Below are positions 23,201 through 33,400 of a stretch of DNA of 43,675 nt, one piece after another. Position numbers and translations under genes: made by a program. Under the pieces are notes generated by a model, which was given only the letters and a program-made list of their open reading frames with translations, did no database searches and had not been told where the DNA came from. The stretch's first letter is position 1. The number at the start of each line of letters is the position of its first letter. The DNA lies in the IMG/VR virus record IMGVR_UViG_3300043409_000682, positions 1 to 43,675 of that record. The stretch is one strand, 5' to 3'. The DNA comes from a virus.

Positions 23201-23585
23201 ATTCAAGGACAGTATATTATCAATGGCTAGAGACTATAAACAGCAGACTGGTAAAAAAGTTACGGTATCCAGTACAGTGCGTACACAAGCAGAACAAACA
23301 GCAATCTACAACGGTTGGGTGGCTGCAGGTGGACACATGCCAGATCGTCCCACAGTAAACGTTCCACCTTACGGATCTATCAGCAGACCCGGGGCAAAAG
23401 TTGGCATTCATGGACACGGATCTGCTATGGACATTGCGCCAGACCAAGCCGGCGAACTAGAGCGCCTGGGCTTATTGGCCAAGTACGGGTTGTATCGTTT
23501 TGATCCAAGCGGCGACCCACCACACGTACAGCCAAAGAAGCCTACAGCAGAGTTGTTGGCTTTACCTATCATTCAGTCAGTATAA
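20226..23585 (+). CDS. 5: Baseplate central spike with three lytic domains (gp5-like)
   Basis: 1119 residues. 1-140: OB-fold domain of gp5/VgrG type (GIVKLNVDPLRLGRLRIWIAD). About 245-405: repetitive beta-helix needle (HQFVMDDGD, HQILMNDSE, then short strand repeats). About 508-700: transglycosylase-like domain with likely catalytic Glu519 (GFESGSAGYNAFNRG) and GKYQ at 575-578. About 757-945: a second, diverged lysozyme-like domain with Glu776 (FVESGGS) and VGKYA at 789. About 972-1112: M15-type peptidase with H1062xxGxAxD1069 and H1100 (PPHVQ) as zinc ligands. T4 gp5 has 575 residues and one lysozyme domain. It would pierce the outer layers and open peptidoglycan during infection. Confidence 0.9.
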   Translation: MDLRLGRKIPSNYNQDSAPGMKFDKGIYSGIVKLNVDPLRLGRLRIWIADMGGNENDANNWRWVNYASPFYGHTTQTEKAQANTVAGTESTYGMWMVPPDVGNTVLCCFVNGDPGRGYWFACVTSTNLSHGMVPAIGKYSENVDKATVASNLVKAALNRSEPTFLPSAEFNENVKANMDGSFLTNKLPVHEPQAEIVINQGLDTDRVRGTPSSSSMRDAPSSVFGISTPGRAPETSNSTTPKYRIGGHQFVMDDGDNAGVDQLVRLRTAGGHQILMNDSEQVLYIANSTGTAWMEFGNNGQIHMYANKGFNVRTDGDLNLHSQKNVNIQGDEVRIRATSNLGLESAEMTLRASDSLKLFSGKIDIGSYGALSVTASGGLGIATKTELRLVGNNFIRLNDGAVAEVADPGFLQLNQLPQTTKTANQLYQTNAADSPDHLESVVTVAPDHEPWPRNTDAIAIVQLPIPSESGSVETISTLDVQVAPVAGICNDVTPPPATTPNSTSPAGAGPFGDWIAGFESGSAGYNAFNRGSSPPAGTGTVGGEKIDLVNMTLDEILSKKATNEPDPAKRLFAVGKYQLIPVTLIDAMTKLKIPGSQKYTAEFQDYLFVNFLCKGARPSINKYLTGSNQDDEAALLQAQVATAACWASVEDPTLGRGRYDGQGTNTAHGKAVDSKKKLKEQWAWLRKGAATAGSGAVITDGTGNPIQSGYANDDLGLQSTAGKEVTKKAPIEKMATSQLQIQGDLIGRGTPGDKNSIPGLTAKQQKALAVEIGFVESGGSVGYKTSDRVGKYAINAVLLKEYGYIKSDYLSKYKLDAINQTGAWTGKDEVNSLSDFLKTETAQDFCMVSFIKDAWNRLFNSRGIDFDDSICVAGGMVYATYFFRDETQLFGSDVNAMVLSAKTWRKQNTGKDSTGATPHEVYNCGRYAVDILSQVQPASTGARARVATTGTSTPPTGAATIPPISVDIKPTDVLVFTSRSGDRAHFDVAISTFKDSILSMARDYKQQTGKKVTVSSTVRTQAEQTAIYNGWVAAGGHMPDRPTVNVPPYGSISRPGAKVGIHGHGSAMDIAPDQAGELERLGLLAKYGLYRFDPSGDPPHVQPKKPTAELLALPIIQSV

Positions 23586-23591
23586 GAAAGT

Positions 23592-23602
23592 GTAAATACT
23601 AG
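23592..23602 (+). promoter_or_regulatory. TAAATACTAG motif just before gp25
   Basis: GTAAATACTAG ends one base before the gp25 ATG at 23604. It shares TAAATACTAG with the stronger site at 24001-24011, but a start about 6 nt downstream would fall at the initiation codon, so it may be a leaderless start or only a vestige. Confidence 0.25.
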
Positions 23603-23603
23603 T

Positions 23604-23978
23604 ATGGCAATATACCGCGGATTTAGTACTCAGGGACAATCTAAAAAGTTTAGAGCCACCGACGCGGCTCTGATCAAACAAGACTTGATCAACCACTTCA
23701 ACATACGCAAGGGAGAAAAACTCATGAACCCTGCGTTTGGTACCATAATTTGGAGTATGTTGTTTGAGCCCTTGACCAATGACACCAAAGAAGCCATAGT
23801 CACAGACATTACACAAATTATCAATTATGATCCTAGAGTCAATGTCAACAACGTCACTGTTAACGAGCTAGACCACGGATTACAAGTTATTATCGACTTG
23901 ACTTATATCAACAACAATCAAAGCGATGTTTTGCTGATGAATTTCAACAACCAAAGTCAGAAAATTGCCTACGCTTAA
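23604..23978 (+). CDS. 25: Baseplate wedge subunit gp25 (lysozyme-like fold)
   Basis: 124 residues; T4 gp25 has 132. RKGEKLMNPAFGTIIWSMLF then EPLT (residues about 35-58) is the family hallmark. In T4 gp25 ties the hub to the wedge and contacts the sheath initiator. It carries no catalytic requirement in spite of its lysozyme-like annotation. It sits between the spike and gp6, the usual 5-25-6 arrangement. The start MAIYRGFS is retained because the conserved domain begins soon after it. Confidence 0.93.
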   Translation: MAIYRGFSTQGQSKKFRATDAALIKQDLINHFNIRKGEKLMNPAFGTIIWSMLFEPLTNDTKEAIVTDITQIINYDPRVNVNNVTVNELDHGLQVIIDLTYINNNQSDVLLMNFNNQSQKIAYA

Positions 23979-23992
23979 TATAAGCCGTTTTT
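23973..23992 (+). terminator. Weak hairpin-T tract after gp25
   Basis: GCTTA-ATA-TAAGC (stem 5 bp, overlapping the gp25 stop) followed by CGTTTTTG. A leaky terminator is possible; the next gene has its own late-promoter motif at 24001. Confidence 0.3.
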
Positions 23993-24000
23993 GTATATGA

Positions 24001-24011
24001 ATAAATACTAG
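24001..24011 (+). promoter_or_regulatory. Candidate late promoter before gp6
   Basis: ATAAATACTAG, nearly identical to the well-known T4 gene 23 late promoter start (TATAAATACTATT), lies 14 nt before the ATG at 24026, with an ACAAGG ribosome site in between. Confidence 0.6.
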
Positions 24012-24025
24012 AACAAGGTATATCT

Positions 24026-27000
24026 ATGGCTTTAACCACTCGTCAAACCAATCTCTTAGTCCAACAGGACTGGACCAAGATCTATCAGACTTTCCAATCA
24101 GCTGACTTTACCAGCTACGATTTTGAAACCTTACGCAAGACAATGATTGATTACTTGCGTACCACATATCCTGAAGATTTTAACGATTTTACCGACTCGA
24201 GTGAGTATATTGCCTTGATTGACGTGATTGCATTCATGGGACAAAGTCTAGCATTTCGTGCAGACTTAAACGCTCGAGAAAACTTCATTGACACAGCACA
24301 GCGCCAAGACAGTGTGTTTAAATTAAGTCGGTTAGTGGGTTATAGCCCCAAACGAAATGTGGCTGCCCAGGGCGTTCTCAAAGTCAACAGTATCAGCACC
24401 ACAGAGCAGGTGTTTGACAGCAACGGTACAGATTTAACCAATTTGATCATCAATTGGAACGACAGCTCCAACGAAAATTGGTACGAGCAAATGACAGCAA
24501 TTTTTAATGCTGGACTAGTGAACAGTCAGATCATTGGTAAACCTGCTAGTAGCGCCACAATTAATAATATCAAAACAGACACATACAGTCTTAGTATTGT
24601 ACCGGGACAAACACCAGTTTATAGTTTTAATGCAACAATTGAAAATCGTACAATGACTTTTGAGGCAGTTAGTGCCACAACAACCAATAAAGATTATATT
24701 TACGAACCAACACCAGTACCCCGTTCAATTTTTAATATACTATACCAAAATGATAATCTTGGAAACAACAGCAACAACACTGGATTCTTTGTTTTTTTTA
24801 AACAAGGATCGTTAAACAAGATTGACTTTAGTCTAAGTGAGAATATCCCCAATCGTACAGTAAACATTAATTTTAGTAATATTAATAACTCTGATGCCTG
24901 GCTATATGGAACAAACTCTCAGGGTGTAGCAAACCAGTACTGGACACAAGTGCCAGCGGTGGCAGGTACAAATGTTGCGTATAGTCAAACAGCCAACCGG
25001 TATGTTTATCAAATTAATACCCGAGCCAACGATCAAGTTGATTTGATATTTGGTGATGGTGTGTTTGCAAATATTCCACAAGGTAATTTTACCTTTTACT
25101 ATCGTCAAAGCAACGGATTAAACTACAAAATTACTCCAAACGAGTTGTCTACAGTAAACATACCAATATCCTATGTAAGTCGTACAGGTCGTATTGAAAC
25201 CATGACATTAACTGTTAGTTTACAATATACTGTAACAAATTCTTCTGCCGCAGAAAGCCTAGCAGATGTTCGTGCCAACGCACCACAGCAATACTACACA
25301 CAAAATCGCATGATCACCGGCGAAGATTACAACATACTTCCGTTTAGTTTATTTAATTCAGTGGTCAAAGTCAAAGCAGTAAATCGTACCAGCAGTGGAG
25401 TAAGTCGGTTCTTAGATGTACTTGACGTAACAGGCAAGTATTCCAGCACTAATATTTTCTGTGATGATGGCTACTTGTATCGTGACACAAATTCAAATGA
25501 TGCATTTAATTTCACGTTTGAAACTATTGGTGATGTAAACGAAATTGTATACGATAGTATCAGACCAATTTTAAGTAAAGAAAAGTTTACACATTTCAGA
25601 TTCGATGCAACTCCCCGCTATGATCTAACAACAGATGCTGGCAATGCAATCTACTGGAACAGCAGAACCAATGTTACCAATGCCAGCACTGGTCAATTGG
25701 AAGCATCTACTCCGGCGGATTCAACAACATTTGAGTTGGCACATGCATTGTCAATTGGTACAGGCCTGGCCTCGCCAACATCTCGTAGAAATATGATCAA
25801 CACCGGCGCAATGATTAAGTTTGTTGCGCCCAGTGGTTACTTCTTTTCTGCACAAAATACAATCAAATTGGGCACAGCACAATATCAAGGCGAAAAGAAT
25901 TACATCTATGCCGCAGTAATGAATGTTAACACAACTACTAAACAGATAACACTTAATCAACATATCCCCGATGGTGCCATTGCCAGCAAAGTTATTCCCA
26001 CACAGGCCACAGATTTCGCAGTAGACACCAAGTCGGGACTATACTCAAACGAAGTTACAGCAACACGATTAGCTTCATTGATTCGGTCTTATCAAAGTTT
26101 TGGTATCAGATATGACTTAACTACTGCCACATTTAGAATTATCACAGCAACAAACGTCAGCAACTCATTAACATTTAGTTTAGAGAATACCGGAGATACC
26201 ACAAGCCGAGCATTGGATGCCAGTTGGTTGATCAAAGTAATTTATAACAATAACCAGTTTACATGTACAAGTCGTGGACTAAGTTATATATTTGAAAGTG
26301 TAGCAGAAACCACGTTCTACTATGATACTAACATTAAAGTATACGACAGCAAGTTGGCTAGAACGTTGCATGATCAAATCTCTGTGTTAAAAATTAATCA
26401 AGCGCCAGATGGTTCCAATGCCATTGGACAAAATATTATTTGGCAAATTTATCAGAACATAGTATCTAGTGATGGGTATCGCGATCCTACTAGGGTGTTG
26501 GTTACATTTCCCGACAGCAACAATGATGGGGTACCTGACGATCCTGACCTATTTGACACAATAGTAAATCCCACTGTGAATTACGCAAGCAAAATAGTAT
26601 TCTTTAAACAACAAGTTGATGCAAACAACAACGCATTTGTTAATACCGTGCCCGTGGATAAAACTACAGTGGTGTCGGACTATTCAACATTGGCTGACAT
26701 CAAATTGCATGGAGATGCATATGTACCGGGACAGATATTTTATGCCACTGGTGCAGGACTATTTTATAGTCTAACCAGCACAAACCCAACTGTGATCAGT
26801 GATGCATTGACCAATTACGTTGCATACTCGGGGCGCCAGTCATTGAGCTTCCAATATCAACATGTCAGCCCCAACAATCGCAGGATTGATCCAAGTCCCA
26901 ACAACATTATGGACTTGTATATCTTAACCAAGGATTACTCCACAGGATATCAAGCCTGGATTCGTGATACGTCGGGAAAAGTAACAGAGCCTTCTGCACC

Positions 27001-27484
27001 CACTAACGAAGAATTATCCAGCTCATATAGCACACTAAACAATTATAAAGCACTAAGCGATTCAATTGTGTATAATCCAGCAATATTTAAACCGTTGTTT
27101 GGATCTAAAGCAGACACCAGTTTGCAAGCACAATTTAAAGTAGTTGCTAACCCCAATTTGGTTACTAGCGAAAGCGAAATTAAAAGCGCAGTGGTTGCGG
27201 CCATTAACAATTACTTTGACATTGACAACTGGGACTTTGGCGAAACGTTTTACTTCTCGGAGTTAAGTGCATATTTGCATCAAGCATTGACACCATTGGT
27301 GGCCAGCATTATTATAGTTCCCGCAGACCCTAGAATCCAATTTGGAGCCATGTACCAAGTCAATGCCGATGCCAATGAAATTATTACCAGTGCGGCAACT
27401 GTTAATAACGTTACGGTAATCTCGTCAATAACTGCTAATCAGTTGAATCAAACATCAACCGCTAATGCACAACTTGGAATATAA
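24026..27484 (+). CDS. 6: Baseplate wedge subunit gp6
   Basis: 1152 residues. The N-terminus LRKTMIDYLRTTYPEDFNDF followed by TDSSEYIALIDVIAFMGQSL and FRADLNARENFIDTAQRQDSV is the gp6/Baseplate_J signature. Two gp6 chains per wedge form the ring core of the baseplate in T4. At nearly twice the T4 length (660), it carries a large Asn/Ser/Thr-rich beta insertion (about 130-430 and 530-800), while the C-terminal domain (about 1020-1110, DNWDFGETFYFSELSAYLHQ) is again family-like. It is followed after 5 bp by the giant virion gene. Confidence 0.9.
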   Translation: MALTTRQTNLLVQQDWTKIYQTFQSADFTSYDFETLRKTMIDYLRTTYPEDFNDFTDSSEYIALIDVIAFMGQSLAFRADLNARENFIDTAQRQDSVFKLSRLVGYSPKRNVAAQGVLKVNSISTTEQVFDSNGTDLTNLIINWNDSSNENWYEQMTAIFNAGLVNSQIIGKPASSATINNIKTDTYSLSIVPGQTPVYSFNATIENRTMTFEAVSATTTNKDYIYEPTPVPRSIFNILYQNDNLGNNSNNTGFFVFFKQGSLNKIDFSLSENIPNRTVNINFSNINNSDAWLYGTNSQGVANQYWTQVPAVAGTNVAYSQTANRYVYQINTRANDQVDLIFGDGVFANIPQGNFTFYYRQSNGLNYKITPNELSTVNIPISYVSRTGRIETMTLTVSLQYTVTNSSAAESLADVRANAPQQYYTQNRMITGEDYNILPFSLFNSVVKVKAVNRTSSGVSRFLDVLDVTGKYSSTNIFCDDGYLYRDTNSNDAFNFTFETIGDVNEIVYDSIRPILSKEKFTHFRFDATPRYDLTTDAGNAIYWNSRTNVTNASTGQLEASTPADSTTFELAHALSIGTGLASPTSRRNMINTGAMIKFVAPSGYFFSAQNTIKLGTAQYQGEKNYIYAAVMNVNTTTKQITLNQHIPDGAIASKVIPTQATDFAVDTKSGLYSNEVTATRLASLIRSYQSFGIRYDLTTATFRIITATNVSNSLTFSLENTGDTTSRALDASWLIKVIYNNNQFTCTSRGLSYIFESVAETTFYYDTNIKVYDSKLARTLHDQISVLKINQAPDGSNAIGQNIIWQIYQNIVSSDGYRDPTRVLVTFPDSNNDGVPDDPDLFDTIVNPTVNYASKIVFFKQQVDANNNAFVNTVPVDKTTVVSDYSTLADIKLHGDAYVPGQIFYATGAGLFYSLTSTNPTVISDALTNYVAYSGRQSLSFQYQHVSPNNRRIDPSPNNIMDLYILTKDYSTGYQAWIRDTSGKVTEPSAPTNEELSSSYSTLNNYKALSDSIVYNPAIFKPLFGSKADTSLQAQFKVVANPNLVTSESEIKSAVVAAINNYFDIDNWDFGETFYFSELSAYLHQALTPLVASIIIVPADPRIQFGAMYQVNADANEIITSAATVNNVTVISSITANQLNQTSTANAQLGI

Positions 27485-27489
27485 ATTAA

Positions 27490-30400
27490 ATGGCCGCAAC
27501 CAACACATTAAAATTTTTACCTGCAATATTCCAGACTGATACTAACAAAAAGTTCTTAAATGCAACCTTAGATCAGTTAACAGCAGAAGCTGACCTACGT
27601 CGAGTTAATGGATACATAGGTCGTAAGTTTGCACCAACATATAAACCAACAGATAATTACGTAACTGAACCTAATACTGCAAGACAAAATTATCAACTTG
27701 AGCCTGCGGTTGTAGTACAGGACAAACAGGCCGGTACAGTGAGTTTGTTTAGTACATACGTTGATTTGATTCAACAGATTGATATACTGGGTGGAAACAC
27801 CAAAGATCACAGCAGATTATTTGCTAACGAAAGTTACACATTTGATGGTTTGTTTGATTTTGACAAGTTTACAAACTACAATGACTATTATTGGTTATCC
27901 AATGGCCCAGATGCTGTACAAGTTTATGCTGGTGTTGTTGACAAAGAACAAACATATACAGTTACAAGAAATTTAGCAGCCGGTGGTTATAATTTTAGTG
28001 GCAGTGGTACCGGTGCCAATCCAGTATTAACATTGGCACGTGGTGGAAGATATGAATTTAACATAGACCAAGGCACCAATGGTTTTTGGATTCAATCTGA
28101 ACCTGGTTTGTTGGGTACTAAATTATTACAATCTAATATTTCTACTAGAAATATTTTTGGTGTTGATGCTAACGGATCAACAAGTGGTCAGGTAGTATTC
28201 AATGTTCCGCGAGCTGATGCACAAGATGTGTTTAGTAAAATGCCGCAAGTGGCCAGTGTGGACTTTGTCACAACCTTTACCTATAACCAAATACAAAATC
28301 AATTGCTCAGTGTGCTGTTGGCTCAACACCCTGATGTGTTTGATGGGGTAACAACCGAACTAAACAAAAAGACTCTGGCATTTATCAACCAAGAACAAGA
28401 CGACATATTTTGGGAAACTCCTGGTATATGGGATCACCCACTTGAGGGATTTGATGAACAGTACTATGATGCTGGTGAAATTGTATTGCCAGAAGATCGT
28501 AGAAGTTTATGGACTATTGAACTTCAACCAGGCGAAGACGATGATTATCTAGTGGTGTTGGTACCCGATCAAGAGGTCAATGCCAATGAACGTATATTTG
28601 TAAAGAGTGGTGTTGAGTATGCCAACAACGAATATTACTTTGATAGATTGGGGATATATCAACTGGTTCCGCAAATTACAGCCACTTTAGACACGCTGTA
28701 TTATCAAGACGGTTCAGCCGAAGGCCTAGTTGGTATTATTAAAATTGTTGACAGCGAGGGATATCTTATTGATGTAGCCGCAGATATTGTGGGCCGTAAA
28801 TCTTACAAAAGTCCCAATGATGTGGTCTTCACAAACGGATTAAAAATTCAATTTGATCAAACCACAACAGATGAGCAGTACTGGGATAACGAATACTATG
28901 TTGAGGGTGTTGGTACCAGTATCAGTCTTGTAAAACTTGCAGACTTGGTCACGCCCGAAGCGTATGCTGTTGACGGAATAGATACACCAGACTATATCAC
29001 CATTAATCGGAACAGCGTAGATCACAATGCCTGGAGTCGTAGTAACTGTTGGTTCCACGTCGATGTAATTACTGCCACAGCCGCATACAATAAAACAGTA
29101 GCATTGCCGGATCAGAATCTACGTGCCCAACGCCCTATTATTGAATTTGAAGGCCATTTACAATTATACAATGCAGGCCGTGTTGCCAAGTTACCTGTTG
29201 ATTTATTGGTTAATGGTAATGTAATCACTGACGCAATGAATACTGTAGAAGGTGCATTCACTGGTGGCGGGACAAGTGCAACAGTCAGCGGAGTCACATT
29301 CACTGATGGTATGCGTGTGGTTTTTGCCAACGACACAGACAGCTCGGTACGAAATTCTATATATCAGGTACAGGTAATTGACACAACAGGTGGTGTAACT
29401 TCTGACAGAAAACTACACCTTATATTAGCTGATGACTATTCGGTATCTGAAGGACATTGCATCAATGTAACACAAGGTACTAATGTTGGCTTGAACTTCT
29501 GGTACGATGGGGCATCCTGGAATCAAGGACAACTTAAAACTGGCATTAATCAAAAGCCCATGTTTGATGTGGTTGACAGTAATGGATATAGTTTAAGTAA
29601 CGTCCTATATTATCCAGTTAGTAGTTTTGTGGGAACACCGATATTTTCTTATACCACAGGCACTGGTAGCAATGACACGGTGCTGGGGTTTCCTTTAAGT
29701 TATAGAAACTTTAACAGTATTGGAGACATTCAATTTACCAACAACTTTGACTCTGACACAGTTACCTATGCCAGTGGTTCGAGCACAGTTACTATACCAA
29801 TTAGCTATAATTTCTTTAGACAAAACACTACATTGACCGAGTACACCAACAGAAATATTTGGAAAAAGAATATTGAAAAGACCAAACAATATCAAATATT
29901 CTCTTATGCATATAACGGAACTACCAATTATTTCCCTGTTGATGTATTGCCGGAAACTGAGAATGTAGTACCATACACCAAGGTATTTCTTAATAATCAA
30001 TTATTAAAATCCAGTAACTATGAATATAAGTTAGTTGGAGCAAGACAAACAGTGAGAATTGACTATACATTGCTGTCTACAGGGGATAAAGTTGACATAT
30101 TAATTTATAGTAAAACGCCTACCAAGTCTGGCTATTATGAAATACCTAGTAGTTTAGATTTTAATAGCAAGAATGCTGAATTTACATCATTGACTCTGGG
30201 TCAAATTCGTAATCACGTAACCAGTATTAAACAAAATACCAAATTGGCTGTTGATGCGGGCAGTACGGATTATAAAGGTCTACGTGATATAGAATACAAA
30301 GGTAACGGTGGCAACATTTTACAACAAAGTGCTCCTGCCATGTACAGTAATATTTTCTTAACAGATAAGAATTTAAATTTTGTACACGGTGTTGATTTGG

Positions 30401-33400
30401 CCGCACGTGAGTACTCTAGGTTTAAAAATAAGTTTTTAGAACTTGCAACAAAAATAAACGAAATTGATCCTGCAGATATTGCTGGTAGTGTGGATACCAT
30501 TTTAAAGAGTATTAATACTATCAAGAATAAAACATTCCCTTGGTACTACAGTGACATGATACCTTACGGTGATAATAAAAATGCAATCAACTACACCGTA
30601 ATAAATCCATTTACCAAACAGTATGAAATTACACAAGTTTTTAATGATACTGAATTGAGTAACCAAGCTGTTTTGGTCTACTTGAATAATATTCAATTGG
30701 TCAACGGAGTGGATTTTACATTTCCGCAAGATCGTAGTGCCGTGGTCATTGATGATAGCATTACATTGGTTGCCGGAGATAAAATTCAAATTAACGAATA
30801 TCATGACACCGATGGTTGTTTTGTTCCAGAAACCCCGAGTAAATTGGGCCTATATCCAAAATTTATTCCAGTGATGTTTACAGACAGTAGTTATATAACA
30901 CCAGTGGATGTTATACAAGGACATGATGGTAGTATTACTCCGGCGTTTGGAGATATCAGAGACAATTTCTTATTAGAGTTGGAAAAACGAATCTACAACA
31001 ATATCAAGATCAGTTACGAAACAAATACATTTGACTTGTATGATCATTTACCGGGCAAATTCCGCAACACCGATTACTCGTTGAAGGAATTTAATCAAAT
31101 TTTAAGCAGTAGATTCCTGCGTTGGGTGGGTGATAACCGAGTTGATTACAGCACCAATGATTATTTTATATCTGGTGATCCGTGGACATGGAATTATAAG
31201 AAATTCAAAGATAGAGTCAATGGTGAACAGTTGCCCGGAACATGGCGAGCTATCTTTAATTATTTCTTCGACACATATCGTCCCAATACACACCCGTGGG
31301 AAATGTTGGGGTTTGGACAAAAGCCAACTTGGTGGGAAGATCGATATGGTGCCGCACCCTATACTGGTAGCAATACATTACTGTGGGAAGATTTAACTAC
31401 AGGATATATTCATGCAGGCACTCGTGCAGGTATTGATACACGCTTTGCCCGTCCTGGATTGATGAGCATTATTCCAGTAGATGACTATGGTGACCTATTA
31501 AGCCCTGAGAAATGGGCCACCTCAACATTTAGTAGTTTAAAAGCCAACTCTAGTTATAGTGTTGGAGATCAAGGACCAGCTGAATTTGCATGGCGCACCA
31601 GTAGCTTCTTTCCATATGCATTGCAGATCACACTAGCATTAAGCAAGCCTGGGTATTACCTTGGTAGTTTAATTAACATCGATAGATATTATAGAAATAC
31701 TTTGGTTGACCAACTAATCAACAGCGAAACTCGCCAGCGGATCACCCCGACTACTATTGTTATCAACGGCGACACCACCAGTGGTACCACTACCAGAGCG
31801 GCGGGATATTTAAATTGGATTAGAGACTACGTATTAAATTTAGGAATAGATCCAAACACAACAATCCGTGCATATTTAGATACTGTCAATATTCAACTTG
31901 GGTACAAAGTTGGTGGCTACACCGACACTAAGTTTATTGAAGTGCTTGCTGAACAAGGAAGCCCGACCAATACCAATAATAGTATTATCATACCGACAGA
32001 AAACTACAGCGTTCGATTAAACGAAAGCACACCTATCCGCAAGGCTGTGTATAGTGCTGTGGTAGTTGAAAAAACAGAAAATGGTTATACCGTTAATGGG
32101 TATAATCAAAACAGTCCGTATTTTACTGTTATACCAAGTTTGGCCAACAACAATTATTATATCATCCAGGCACTAAAATCTCGTGGTGTAATTTATAAAG
32201 ATTATCAGTCTGTTAAATTGACAATTCCATACGGATATGAATTTGCCAGCACACAAGAAATAGTTGATTTCTTGACTGGTTACAGTCGTTACCTTGTGGC
32301 CCAGGGATTTAAGTTTGACCGACAAGATGATAACTTGGGCGAAACTCGTAATTGGGTGTTGAGCGCCAAGGAGTTTTTAACCTGGAGTCAGCAAGGCTGG
32401 AACCCGGGCAGTATTATTATTCTTAGCCCGGTGTTTGATGAAATAACAAACGTACAACCCGATGGTGTAGTTTCTTACATTGAAAATACTCCAGGCGGAA
32501 CTAAAATACTTGACCAAAACAATAACTTTATTAAGAACACACAGTTTACAGAAGTACGCACAGATAATACGTTTAAACTCAACACCATTGGCGGACAAAC
32601 AATTTGCCTGGCTGATTTAACTGTAGTTCAATACGAACATTCTATATTATTTGACAACGTCACTGTTTTCAATGATATCTTATATGTTCCTGAATTGGGA
32701 AATAGACAATTCCGATTAAAAATAATTGGCAGTAAAACAGGGTCGTGGGCCGGAGCACTAAATCCGCCAGGCTTTGTGTACAATAGTAATCAAGTTGATG
32801 AGTGGCAACCTGGCGTGGATTACCTACTAGGCAGCATAGTTCAATACAAAACTCGATATTATACAGCCTTGAGCAACATATCAGCCTCATCATCGTTTAC
32901 ACAAGATGGACAATGGCGCCTGATCAGTTCAACTGATATCAAGACAGGCCTGTTGCCAAACTTTGCTTACAATGCAACAAGACTACAGCAAGTATATGAT
33001 GTTGACAATCTTCCTGCAGATTCAACATTTGAGGGTTACGGTACAAGTTTAATTGGATTCCGTAAACGTGCTTACCTGAGTGAATTTGGACTAGACGAAA
33101 CAAGTCAAGTTAAATTCTATCAAGGGTTTATTAAAGAAAAAGGCACACTAAACGCCATTACTGGTTTGACCAATGCTCGTGCCAATGACTTGACCAGTGA
33201 TATTGACATTTATGAAGAGTGGGCACTGCGTGTTGGTGAATACGGTGCAATGGTCAGTGATCAAATTGTAGAATTGGAATTAAACGAAGAAGTAATAACC
33301 ACAAATCCTGTTCCAATCGAATTCTTAAATGATGGAGAATCAGCGAGTCAAACAGGTGTTGTTGGATATCATCCAGTTGACCTATACAAAGCTCCTGCAG

